Source of the DNA: Lacimicrobium alkaliphilum
Lineage (GTDB): Bacteria > Pseudomonadota > Gammaproteobacteria > Enterobacterales > Alteromonadaceae
Length of the DNA: 64,000 nucleotides
Direction of reading: 5' to 3'
Assembly (NCBI RefSeq): GCF_002591895.1
Contig: NZ_NISX01000004.1
Span: 1 to 64,000 of the forward strand
Below the pieces are notes generated by a model, which made no database searches, was not told the origin of the DNA, and saw only the letters and a program-made list of their open reading frames with translations. This document shows, piece after piece, positions 56,122 through 64,000 of this stretch (positions within the stretch are counted from its first letter, which is position 1; each line of letters opens with the position of its first letter). A program made the translations under genes and the position numbers.

Positions 56122-56523
56122 TTAATTTTCCTTTGCTGCTATGGAGATCCGATCAATACCAGCGGCTTTGATCTGATCCATTACTTCTACCACTACTCCG
56201 TGATTAGATTCCATATCGGCCTGAACAATCACCACATCGGTTGGTTGCTCTGCCAACAGGCGCTCTAAGTTTGCACGGACCCGTTCAACATCAATCTGAC
56301 GCTTGTCCATCCATACATCACCATCTTCGGTTATGGCAATAAAGATGTTGGCGGCTTTCTGCCTGCTCGCCTGATCAGACGTAGGTTTATTTACTTCTAT
56401 ACCCGCCTCTTTAATAAAAGAGGTCGTGACGATGAAGAAGATCAGCATGATAAACACGATGTCGAGCATCGGTGTCATATCAATAGTCGCGTCTTCTTCT
56501 TCGGTACGTTGTTTACGAGCCAT
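56122..56523 (-). CDS. exbD: biopolymer transport protein ExbD
   Basis: A 133-residue protein with one transmembrane helix (MLDIVFIMLIFFIVTTSFI) carrying the conserved Asp in TPMLDIVFIML, the proton site. A periplasmic domain follows (VWMDKRQIDVERVRANLERL). It forms the proton channel with ExbB. The order exbB-exbD-tonB is typical of TonB2 operons. Confidence 0.94.
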   Translation of the reverse strand: MARKQRTEEEDATIDMTPMLDIVFIMLIFFIVTTSFIKEAGIEVNKPTSDQASRQKAANIFIAITEDGDVWMDKRQIDVERVRANLERLLAEQPTDVVIVQADMESNHGVVVEVMDQIKAAGIDRISIAAKEN

Positions 56524-56535
56524 ATAATTCTCTCT

Positions 56536-57060
56536 TTAATGATGAGGCAAGCTGTCGACCAATCTCTCTTTGGAAATTTTTACCTTTGCTTCCAGCCGGG
56601 AGCTGAAAAACACACCCGAAAGGGCCGCTACCATTCCGGCCATCGTTGGAATAGTCGCCATAGAGATACCGCCGGCCATCAGACGAGGATTCCCCGTCCC
56701 TTGCACAGACATAACTTCAAAGACTGAAATCATGCCCGTCACTGTACCCAACAATCCTATCAGAGGACATATAGCCACTAAGGTTTTAATCAACAACAAT
56801 CTCTCACTGAGCTTGTCTGATGCTTGTGAAATCCATGCTTCACGGATTCTATGCGCATACCAGGATGTGGTGTCCTTACGGCTTTCCCAATCATTGATGA
56901 TCTGTTTCATCACTTTCGGGAACACCGAGGACACATACCAATAGCGCTCAATCATCAATAACCACATGAGGAAGAGCGCGGCAGCGACGATATAAAGCAC
57001 GTCACCGCCGGTAGCGATAAAATCCCTGACAGATTCCCAGAGTTCTATCAGGTATAACAT
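56536..57060 (-). CDS. exbB: biopolymer transport protein ExbB
   Basis: A 174-residue MotA/TolQ/ExbB-family protein: three hydrophobic segments (about 20-39, 100-122 and 136-160), with the conserved ICPLIGLLGTVTGMISVFEV motif in the second. ATG 57060 gives MLYLIELWESVRDF, the standard small ExbB2 start; the frame is open to 57114 but overlaps the preceding gene. It is the proton-channel subunit of the TonB2 complex. Confidence 0.92.
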   Translation of the reverse strand: MLYLIELWESVRDFIATGGDVLYIVAAALFLMWLLMIERYWYVSSVFPKVMKQIINDWESRKDTTSWYAHRIREAWISQASDKLSERLLLIKTLVAICPLIGLLGTVTGMISVFEVMSVQGTGNPRLMAGGISMATIPTMAGMVAALSGVFFSSRLEAKVKISKERLVDSLPHH

Positions 57061-57061
57061 A

Positions 57062-58414
57062 TTAAGCTTTCTCCGCCTCAGCGTGGACAGCAACGATACC
57101 CGCTGCCTGCTCATCCAGGGTATGCATAATAGACTTACTGCGACCCGCTACGATGCTGTGTAACAGAATCAGTGGCAAGGCTGCAATAATACCCTGAGCC
57201 GTGGTTACCAATGCCATTGAAATACTGCCCGCCATGATCTTCGGATCACCGGTACCAAACAGGGTAATCTGCTGGAAGGTGGCAATCATACCGATAACCG
57301 TACCTAGCAGACCCAACAGCGGGGCGATGGCAGCAAGAATCTTGATGATATTCACACCAGACTCAATCTTCGGCAACTCACGCAAAATGGCTTCATCGAG
57401 TTTCAGTTCAAGGTTCTCTACATCTGCGCCCTTATTCTCTTTATAAACCTGCAGGATACGACCCAGAGGGTTAGAAGATGAAGGATTAGAGGTGTTGTTC
57501 AGCTGAGAACGAATCTTGCCACTCATTACGGTCAGAGTAACAATCTTGTACAAAGCAATCAGTAAACCAAGAATGAACAGCCCGGTGATGACATAGCCTG
57601 GTAAACCACCGGCATGGTAACGCTCAGACAATGTTGCTTTGGCTGTCAGCAGACCAAGGATGGAACCTTGTGAAGGATCCACATAGAAAGGTGCGATACC
57701 GGATGTAGCGCCTTTAAAGTCTTCTGCAGCACTCAGCATGTAGCCATCGGGCTGACGACCCAGCGGTTGCACCTGAGCATTCTCAGAGTTGTACAGCAGG
57801 TAGCCTTCTTCACCAACCAGGTTAAAGGTACCAACGCGCACCACTTCCTGGCGACTTGAACCACCATCCAGGCTCACCACTTCTGTTTCAAAGCGGGAAA
57901 CTTTACCGGACTCGGTCATTTCAGTCTGCAGAGCAATCCACAGCTCTTCCAGCTCCTGAATATTTGGCAGGCCTTTTGACTCTGAAGACATCTCTTCAAG
58001 GAAAGCGCCTCGGCCGGGATACTCGGCACTGACAATTGAGGTGGAGATACGGCCATAGGCCTCGCCGGAAGCCTGACGAACCACACCGAACATTTCACCA
58101 AGGGTACCGGTAGCGGTATCCAGTTCCTGTTCTTTCTCAGCCAGACGCACTTCGTTATCAGCGTATTGTTTTGTCAGACGGTCACCGCGATCCTGCTCAG
58201 CTTTAAGCTCTGATTTAGCTTTACGCAGCAGTGCCTGTTTGTCGGCACGGGCAGAATTAAATTCCGCTTCACGCTGTGAATTAATGCGCGCTTCGGATAC
58301 ACGGTTTTTCTTAACTTCTTCAAGCAGTTGATCCAGTGACGTCGCCGCCTGAACTGGTGCAACACTTACAGCCATTGCCGCTGTAAGTAGTACAGATTTG
58401 AATATTGTTTTCAT
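57062..58414 (-). CDS. TtpC-like MotA/TolQ/ExbB family protein
   Basis: A 450-residue protein with a signal peptide (residues 1-23), a long periplasmic coiled-coil (about 35-110) and a central domain. An ExbB-like channel domain in the C-terminal 180 residues carries AAIAPLLGLLGTVIGMIATF, matching the motif of ExbB. This is the TtpC layout known from Vibrio TonB2 systems, where it is required for transport through the complex. It is encoded between the DUF3450 protein and ExbB. Confidence 0.88.
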   Translation of the reverse strand: MKTIFKSVLLTAAMAVSVAPVQAATSLDQLLEEVKKNRVSEARINSQREAEFNSARADKQALLRKAKSELKAEQDRGDRLTKQYADNEVRLAEKEQELDTATGTLGEMFGVVRQASGEAYGRISTSIVSAEYPGRGAFLEEMSSESKGLPNIQELEELWIALQTEMTESGKVSRFETEVVSLDGGSSRQEVVRVGTFNLVGEEGYLLYNSENAQVQPLGRQPDGYMLSAAEDFKGATSGIAPFYVDPSQGSILGLLTAKATLSERYHAGGLPGYVITGLFILGLLIALYKIVTLTVMSGKIRSQLNNTSNPSSSNPLGRILQVYKENKGADVENLELKLDEAILRELPKIESGVNIIKILAAIAPLLGLLGTVIGMIATFQQITLFGTGDPKIMAGSISMALVTTAQGIIAALPLILLHSIVAGRSKSIMHTLDEQAAGIVAVHAEAEKA

Positions 58415-58420
58415 TCTGAA

Positions 58421-59194
58421 TTACTCCGCAGCTTTAATTGGCAATTTAATCATATCGAAAGGCACCAGTTTACGGGCCATACGAACCGCTTTGACTACTG
58501 AACTCAGATACTCATCACCCAGCTGTTCCCAGGTGCGACTATCATTGTTCCATACCCAGGCGTTTTTCTGGTCCAGAGACAGTGCCAACAAGGCGGTACG
58601 ACCAAGATTAAAGAAATCAGCCGAAATCGTCTGACCATTATGCTCCAGCTCACCCTGATAAGCGCGGATACGTGAACCGTATTCGTTCTCTATCTGGTAG
58701 GCTTCAAGCACCTGGCGGAACTGTTCAGAGGTGGTGACGTTGGATTTACCCATCAGCTCGCGCAAGTGAGCAATACGATCCATACGTTCGTCATAGTTGA
58801 TCGGCACATCCAACTCAATAAACTGTTCCAGTGAGTCGATCATGCGATACATCAACGGCACAACACCACGCTTGACGCCTTCAATACCGTCAATCTGACG
58901 TTGTAACGAGGCAATGCCAGCTTCCTGGTCGGCAACAAGGCGAGCCAAATGGTCGTTATAAACCTTGAGGTTCTCAGTTTCATCGACAACAGCACGATAC
59001 TCTGCCAGTAATTCCTGGGTTTGCTCATAGATGCTGTTAATTTTCTTTTGGGATTGCGCTGCAGCCACATGGATTCTTGCTTCTTCTTTATGCAAATCAT
59101 TAAGTGGGTCTGCAGAGACAACTTGGCTGCCACCTAGCGCGAATGCGCTGATAACGGCAGAAGCAATCAGATTTCTCTTGCTCATTTTGGACAT
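58421..59194 (-). CDS. DUF3450 family periplasmic protein
   Basis: A 257-residue protein with a signal peptide (IASAVISAFALGGSQVVSA), a long coiled-coil near residues 45-105 and the DUF3450 body (MIDSLEQFIELDVPINYDER, VTTSEQFRQVLEAYQIENEY). DUF3450 proteins stand at the head of TonB2/TtpC operons. ATG 59194 is chosen over an upstream TTG. A stem-loop lies in its leader (59224-59256). It begins the six-gene operon DUF3450-TtpC-ExbB-ExbD-TonB-TPR. Confidence 0.87.
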   Translation of the reverse strand: MSKMSKRNLIASAVISAFALGGSQVVSADPLNDLHKEEARIHVAAAQSQKKINSIYEQTQELLAEYRAVVDETENLKVYNDHLARLVADQEAGIASLQRQIDGIEGVKRGVVPLMYRMIDSLEQFIELDVPINYDERMDRIAHLRELMGKSNVTTSEQFRQVLEAYQIENEYGSRIRAYQGELEHNGQTISADFFNLGRTALLALSLDQKNAWVWNNDSRTWEQLGDEYLSSVVKAVRMARKLVPFDMIKLPIKAAE

Positions 59195-59203
59195 AGTTCC
59201 CAA

Positions 59204-59545
59204 CCAATTTTTTTATCTTGAATCCTCACCCAAGGCTTGGTCTAGCCTTCGTGAGGGGCGTTAAAAACGGTTCTGCTTTTGGTAAGAAGCCTTTGCAGGA
59301 TTTATTCATCCAAAGGCTCGACCTCGAATGTTCACACGGAACAGATAAAATTGTCAAGGTCAGCCAGCGGCTCATTTACAATTCATTAATGTGGTTGTGG
59401 TCAGTATCAGAGGATATAAGATGAAATACAGGGATACGAATTTGTACATGGCATTGAAGAACTAATAGGCGTCAGGTTACCTGTGCGAAATATCAGCTAA
59501 GAATCGCCAGTTTTTCTGGTCAGTTCAAAAGCTTCTTTTGCGACT
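59204..59545. other. intergenic region upstream of the TonB2 operon
   Basis: A 340-base gap between the TPR-sulfotransferase gene and the TonB2 operon, both on the minus strand. It contains a strong stem CCTCAC..GTGAGG (59224-59256) with an inner AAGGCT/AGCCTT in the operon leader. A second inverted repeat AGCCTTTG..CAAAGGCT lies near 59289-59313. No gene, Fur box or other recognisable operator was found. Confidence 0.5.
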
Positions 59546-61195
59546 TTAAAGTTCACTTGCGACAATTTCTCTGACGCCAGACAAATAACTTTCGTAATTG
59601 CGCCACCGTTCAAGAGAGTGCATATACAGTGGCTGTCTGACCTGCCAGACACTTGCGGTTTTGACTACAGAACTGGACTTATGGAACTGCATACAATCCT
59701 CTGACCAGGGTAGTCCACAGAACTCTAATACCCTCTTCATCGTATCTTCCGGCTCCATCACCAATTGTTGATAATCGACACAAATCAGGTTATCCGGCAT
59801 CAGTTCTTTAAAATGTTTCAACAACTTTTTATATTGCATATAGTAATGCGCAATATGTTCCATATTCGCATTGTAGGGTAATTCATTACCCAGATGCTGA
59901 AAGTACACTGACAAACAAATATCTAATGGATGTCTGTCAGTGCAAATAATTTTCGCCTTGGGAAAGGCAGAGCGAATCACACCCAGATGCCAGAAATTAT
60001 CAGGGCGTTTATCGGTCACCATTTTAGCTTCTGGAAACAGTGCCTCTATGCCCTTCTGGTACATGGTACTTAACTCCAGAACTTGCGCTTTAGTCATCTG
60101 TTTCTCAGTGTTCTCAGCCTCCACTTTCTCTACGCAGCGTTTTAGTACACTCAACTCACCACCACTGGTCACCATGGGGTGTGCGCTGAGTATCTGTTCA
60201 AGCAATGTGGTGCCTGAACGAAACATGCCACAGATAAAGACCGGTTCAAAATCACTAGAAGTCTGAGTCTGCTTCACCCAGTTGTTATCAGTCGATGTCA
60301 GAATAGTTGTTACCTGAGACTCTGTCTGTTCAGCCTTATAGGGGGGAAGCCTTTTGCTGCACAATGCATTGGCTTGTGAGTAGTAATTAAAGGCCGTCGC
60401 ATAATCTCGTAAGTCATCGTAACCTTTACCAAGCGCAAAGTAGCCCGCTTCACGCTCTAATTGACTAAGATTAGGGTTGTTTTTCAGCGATGAGGTCAGC
60501 CGTTGCAATATTCCGCCCTGCTCTGGCTGTACTTTGTCGCACTGAACCAGACGAGCCAGTACCTCGGTATTCGAGGGCTGGTGCTTTAGCAACCTTTGAT
60601 ATTGTTGTTTCGCCTGAGGTTTATCCCCGAACTCTTCAAATAAGGTAGCCAGATTAAACAGCGCGGGAACATAATCGGGATTAATTTCCAGAGCACGTTT
60701 AAGACTTACCTTAGCGTCCTCTTCGCGCCGCATCTCAGAATATAAAACCGCCAAGTTCGTATGAACTTCCTCAGGCTGAGCAATATTCAGGGCCAGAGCC
60801 TTGTTATAGGCCTCTTCAGCCTGAATTGGGCGACTCTGCTCTTTGTATAACAATGCCAGATTAAAATAGGCATCGGCGTTATCAGGGTTGTTCAGCATAA
60901 ACTGTTGATAGCAGCTAATCCCTTTTTCAGGCATCTTTTGGTGCTTGTACAGCTCGGCAAGCTGTTGGGTATAACCAAGTCTATCAGGATTGATTCTGGC
61001 GAGATCACTAAGTTGAGCTTCAGCTTCCTTAAACTGCCCTGTAGCCCTGTAGATATCAGCCAGTAGTTGACTAAAGGCCTGTTTATGAGGGACTTCGGCA
61101 ATTCTGTGACACCGGAGACACAGAGCAAGTGCAGATTGCCACTGACCTTGCCGACATAAGCTGACAACACTATTCAGTTCTTTTTCTGCCAACAT
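59546..61195 (-). CDS. TPR and sulfotransferase domain protein
   Basis: A 549-residue two-domain protein. Residues 1-260 hold tetratricopeptide repeats (GQFKEAEAQLSDLARINPD, AYFNLALLYKEQSRPIQAEE). Residues 300-549 form a sulfotransferase domain with the PAPS 5' loop FICGMFRSGTTLLEQIL near 312-328 and the 3' region TDRHPLDICLSVYF. It transfers sulfate from PAPS to an unknown acceptor, possibly a protein tyrosine. ATG 61195 follows GGGGG at suitable spacing; a longer frame to 61219 is weaker. It lies between a TonB receptor and the TonB2 operon. Confidence 0.88.
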   Translation of the reverse strand: MLAEKELNSVVSLCRQGQWQSALALCLRCHRIAEVPHKQAFSQLLADIYRATGQFKEAEAQLSDLARINPDRLGYTQQLAELYKHQKMPEKGISCYQQFMLNNPDNADAYFNLALLYKEQSRPIQAEEAYNKALALNIAQPEEVHTNLAVLYSEMRREEDAKVSLKRALEINPDYVPALFNLATLFEEFGDKPQAKQQYQRLLKHQPSNTEVLARLVQCDKVQPEQGGILQRLTSSLKNNPNLSQLEREAGYFALGKGYDDLRDYATAFNYYSQANALCSKRLPPYKAEQTESQVTTILTSTDNNWVKQTQTSSDFEPVFICGMFRSGTTLLEQILSAHPMVTSGGELSVLKRCVEKVEAENTEKQMTKAQVLELSTMYQKGIEALFPEAKMVTDKRPDNFWHLGVIRSAFPKAKIICTDRHPLDICLSVYFQHLGNELPYNANMEHIAHYYMQYKKLLKHFKELMPDNLICVDYQQLVMEPEDTMKRVLEFCGLPWSEDCMQFHKSSSVVKTASVWQVRQPLYMHSLERWRNYESYLSGVREIVASEL

Positions 61196-61253
61196 GGATA
61201 TCCCCCGCTTTTTTGACAAGCATCATACCCGGTTGATGGCGATTTTTCTAAAC

Positions 61254-61287
61254 ACAAAAAAAAAGCGGCCTCAGTGAGGCCGCTTTT
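61254..61287 (-). terminator. terminator after the TonB receptor gene
   Basis: Minus-strand AAGCGGCCTCA/TGAGGCCGCTT stem followed by nine T residues, about 20 bases after the receptor stop. Confidence 0.9.
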
Positions 61288-61306
61288 AGTATTTAACTCA
61301 TACCGC

Positions 61307-64000
61307 TTAGTAAGTCAGACTTACACCAGCGAATACATAGCGTCCCAGAGCGTCATAGGCGCCAGGGAAGGTGTTACCGTTACCGGAACCTGCTGGTGCG
61401 TTAGGCATCAGCGGTGGCTCTTTATCCAGTACGTTGTTAACACCCAGTCTCAGAGATACATTCTCATGCGCCTGCCATGTGGCTGCCAGATCTAAGTAGT
61501 TCTGAGCATCAAACGTGGTAGGTACATCTGGATCACCTAACTCTTCCGCCTCACCCATATAGCGCCAGGTTGCAGTAACAGTTGCATCCCAAGGCGTATT
61601 CCAGGTTGCGCGGAGGTTATGGCGCCATTCAGGAGACGGTGAGCCACAGGCATTACGATCCCATTTACCGGCACATTCGATAAGGTCTGCACCAGGTAGT
61701 GGCAGCTCATCCAGTTTCTCTAACCAGGTTCCCACCATGGACACTTTCATACCGCCCATTTCGCCGATATCAAAGTCATAGGTGGCTTCGATATCCACGC
61801 CTGAGGTGGCGCGATAACCGATATTGATATCCGTTGCCGTTACACTGGCCTGGCCAACCCACAAATTACCGTTAGGACCACGGTTAATCAGGTCACAGAA
61901 CTGCGCATCGCCAGTGGTACCACACAGATTTATAATAATATCTGACGGGATATTGGCGATCGCATCTTCAATTTCAATATCGAAGTAGTCGACATTCATA
62001 TTAAAGCCAGGCAATGCGCTGGGCGATAATGCAAAACCGAAGGAGTAGGTATCAGATACTTCAGGATCCAGTTCCGGATTACCACCTGTAACCTGATTAT
62101 ACTGTCCTGCAGGGCTTTCCAGTGCACCACTTTGGTACTGGTCTGCAGTCAGACCGGTATTCAGACACTGCTCCAGTGTCAGGTTACCACCCACACCACA
62201 AGGGTCGGCCAACATATTAAACAGACCGATGCTTTGCGGGCGGAACAAGTCACGCACGTTACCGGCACGCACCGCACGCTGATAGCTGGCACGGAAACGA
62301 ATGTCTTCGTTAATACCCCAGTCTAAAGCGTACTTATAGGTATTAGTAGTTTTGTCTGTGGAGTAATCAGAGTGACGGAAGGCCAGCTCTAAGGTCAGCT
62401 CGTCAGCGAACTCTTTGGCTTCAAGCAGTGGAATATCCAGCTCACCAAACACCTCGGTTACGCTGTATGACCCCTCAACACCCTTGGTTGGGCCACCCTG
62501 ACCGGCACCATCACCTGAAGTGAAACCAAAGTCAGGTTCCAGAATCAAGTGTTCACGACGATATTCGCTACCCAATACCACACCGACACCGGTAGAGGTA
62601 CCTGGCACCATTACGCCGGCTTCGGTTAAATCACCAGTAACATAACCACTTACCTGTGTGGTCTTGGTATCACCACGGGCGTAAAGAGGCTTAATCAGAT
62701 AATCCAGAGCAGACTGCGTTACACCGCCAGTTTCAAAAATATTCCAGGGCACACAGTTAGGATCGCTACCATCTACAACAGAACGACAAACCGGGTTGCC
62801 GCTGTCATCTTCAACAACGTCCAGCGCGCGCTTAATGTTGGTGATTGACAGTTCGTTACGGTAAGTCTGTACATAGGCAACAGAGCCGTGGTTAGCGAAT
62901 AAGTCATATGACCAGTTATCATCGATAATACCACGAACACCCAGTACTGCTTTCATTGAGGTGTGACGCAGGTCATCCTGACGAGGACCACCTTCGACGT
63001 TACGACGGCCAATGTAAGTACCTTCACTGAAATCATCTTTGGTCAAGCCACGGTCGTCACATAACAAACCAAACTGCTGATCAGACAGGAAAGGGTTACC
63101 ACAGAAGATTTTGTCAGTTACAAAGAAAGCACCGGAAGGGGCGATCTGAGCCACACTGCGGTCATCCATGTAGCTAACTTCTGCATAGACTTCGGCGTGT
63201 TCATTGATTTCATATTTACCCAGTGCACCCAGTGTTTTGCGATCATCGGGGCGCTGGTAATAGTTCAGCGGACCATAGTTATAAAGGGCAGTTCTGGGTA
63301 CAAACTGATCACCTTCGACCTGATAGTCAAAAGTATCAAAGTCGGTAATGCGGCCCTGAGGAATCGTACCGGAACCACCACAAACAAAATCATCAGCCGT
63401 GCCAAACAGGGCACAGGAGCTGTAATCACGCTCTGAAAGTCTCAGCGACTGGATGTCACGGAAAGTACCATACATGGTCACATTACCGCGGCCATCAGCA
63501 GTATTAGCACCCACCATAAAGGAGAAGTCATTAGCGTGACCATCACGAACATGGCTGGTTGGCAGATCATAACCATCACCACGGACGATATCCTGAATAG
63601 TGCCATTGTCGTTATTATGCTGATAGAAGCTGTGCTGGTAATCGAAGTTAAAACCTTCGAAATCATCCTTAAGGATAAAGTTAACCACACCGGCAATCGC
63701 ATCAGAACCGTAAGTTGCAGAAGCACCACCGGTCAGCACTTCGATACGCTCAATCAGCGTAGCAGGAATCTGGTTAACATCGGGGGCAATACCACCGGCG
63801 CCCGGAGAACCAGAAGGCAGGCGACGGCCATTAACCAGCACCAGTGTACGAGTAGAGCCGAGGTTCCGCAGGTCCAGCGTTGCTGTACCTGTTGAACCAT
63901 TTGCCAGGTTACCGGTTTGCGCAGCGAACAGCGCTGGCATATCGTTAAGGATATCTTCCACACGGGTCATACCGGTGATGGCAATATCAGCGGCCGTGAT
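61307..64000 (-). CDS. TonB-dependent receptor, large type (5' end outside window)
   Basis: At least 897 residues of a TonB-dependent outer-membrane receptor; the start and signal peptide lie past the right edge. The first visible part is the plug domain (MTRVEDILNDMP..., STRTLVLVNGRRLPSGSPGA, IERIEVLTGGASATYGSDAI). A large barrel with paired cysteines in several loops follows, and the chain ends YVFAGVSLTY. The frame is open through 64000, so the internal ATG at 63970 is not the start. This is the plug pattern of Oar-independent, peptide- or carbohydrate-type Alteromonadales receptors; the substrate is unknown. Confidence 0.9.
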   Translation of the reverse strand: MTAADIAITGMTRVEDILNDMPALFAAQTGNLANGSTGTATLDLRNLGSTRTLVLVNGRRLPSGSPGAGGIAPDVNQIPATLIERIEVLTGGASATYGSDAIAGVVNFILKDDFEGFNFDYQHSFYQHNNDNGTIQDIVRGDGYDLPTSHVRDGHANDFSFMVGANTADGRGNVTMYGTFRDIQSLRLSERDYSSCALFGTADDFVCGGSGTIPQGRITDFDTFDYQVEGDQFVPRTALYNYGPLNYYQRPDDRKTLGALGKYEINEHAEVYAEVSYMDDRSVAQIAPSGAFFVTDKIFCGNPFLSDQQFGLLCDDRGLTKDDFSEGTYIGRRNVEGGPRQDDLRHTSMKAVLGVRGIIDDNWSYDLFANHGSVAYVQTYRNELSITNIKRALDVVEDDSGNPVCRSVVDGSDPNCVPWNIFETGGVTQSALDYLIKPLYARGDTKTTQVSGYVTGDLTEAGVMVPGTSTGVGVVLGSEYRREHLILEPDFGFTSGDGAGQGGPTKGVEGSYSVTEVFGELDIPLLEAKEFADELTLELAFRHSDYSTDKTTNTYKYALDWGINEDIRFRASYQRAVRAGNVRDLFRPQSIGLFNMLADPCGVGGNLTLEQCLNTGLTADQYQSGALESPAGQYNQVTGGNPELDPEVSDTYSFGFALSPSALPGFNMNVDYFDIEIEDAIANIPSDIIINLCGTTGDAQFCDLINRGPNGNLWVGQASVTATDINIGYRATSGVDIEATYDFDIGEMGGMKVSMVGTWLEKLDELPLPGADLIECAGKWDRNACGSPSPEWRHNLRATWNTPWDATVTATWRYMGEAEELGDPDVPTTFDAQNYLDLAATWQAHENVSLRLGVNNVLDKEPPLMPNAPAGSGNGNTFPGAYDALGRYVFAGVSLTY

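Overview
The window reads as chromosome of a marine-type gammaproteobacterium of the order Alteromonadales, most likely family Alteromonadaceae. Evidence: the recombination block apt-dnaX-ybaB-recR-htpG-adk and the holD-rimI pair in enterobacterial-like order; a TonB2-type complex with TtpC-like, DUF3450 and TPR partners; two TonB receptors; an IbpA-type small heat-shock protein; and moderate GC. No rRNA operon, prophage, complete transposase or CRISPR array was seen.

Layout. 1-1260: remains of an integron. One complete cassette (attC 103-201, gene 196-831, matching boundary 846-852), the start of a second truncated cassette, and on the right a decayed divergent integrase remnant. 1309-2429: two phasin genes. 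2805-9750: a six-gene MoxR/DUF58/VWA (Bat-type) envelope operon ending in BatD, followed by a DUF885 lipoprotein peptidase. 11705-12956: ECF sigma factor with a DUF3379 putative anti-sigma factor. 13104-18793: argS, prfC, a diguanylate cyclase, and holD-rimI. 19049-23148: tRNA-Trp and a TPP-riboswitch-controlled thiamine salvage operon (TonB receptor, YkoF-like binding protein, PnuC/PnuT permease, kinase). 23280-26154: DUF502 protein, then a decayed stretch with two truncated genes, an antitoxin with a truncated toxin, repeats, and tRNA-Arg. 26405-28505: divergent persulfide-detoxification genes. 28626-33315: MMPL/RND exporter, LolA-like protein and outer-membrane protein. 33375-33914: DUF2892 protein plus BigR-like regulator. 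34307-37636: thioesterase, tmcA, 2OG-Fe(II) oxygenase. 37653-42038: an Anbu proteasome-like locus (alpha-E, ATP-grasp, Anbu, zinc metallopeptidase). 42154-44239: DUF924, ibpA with a ROSE-like thermometer, alpha/beta hydrolase. 44514-51589: adk, htpG, recR, ybaB, dnaX, apt. 51620-53946: hvfC, hvfB and hvfA, a DUF692/MNIO pathway with a strongly expanded Cys-rich precursor. 54238-64000: TonB2 energy-transducing operon, a TPR-sulfotransferase, and a large TonB receptor cut by the right edge.

The most noteworthy items are (i) the HvfA-type RiPP precursor with 14 Cys motifs in 16-residue repeats beside its MNIO enzyme pair, (ii) the Anbu/ATP-grasp/alpha-E/zincin neighbourhood, (iii) an A9 slippery run at the end of domain III of dnaX with nearby stops in both other frames, (iv) the collapsed integron, and (v) the thiamine uptake operon. 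Several intergenic gaps carry related hairpin-forming repeats. All function calls come from reading protein motifs and gene context; no database search was run.
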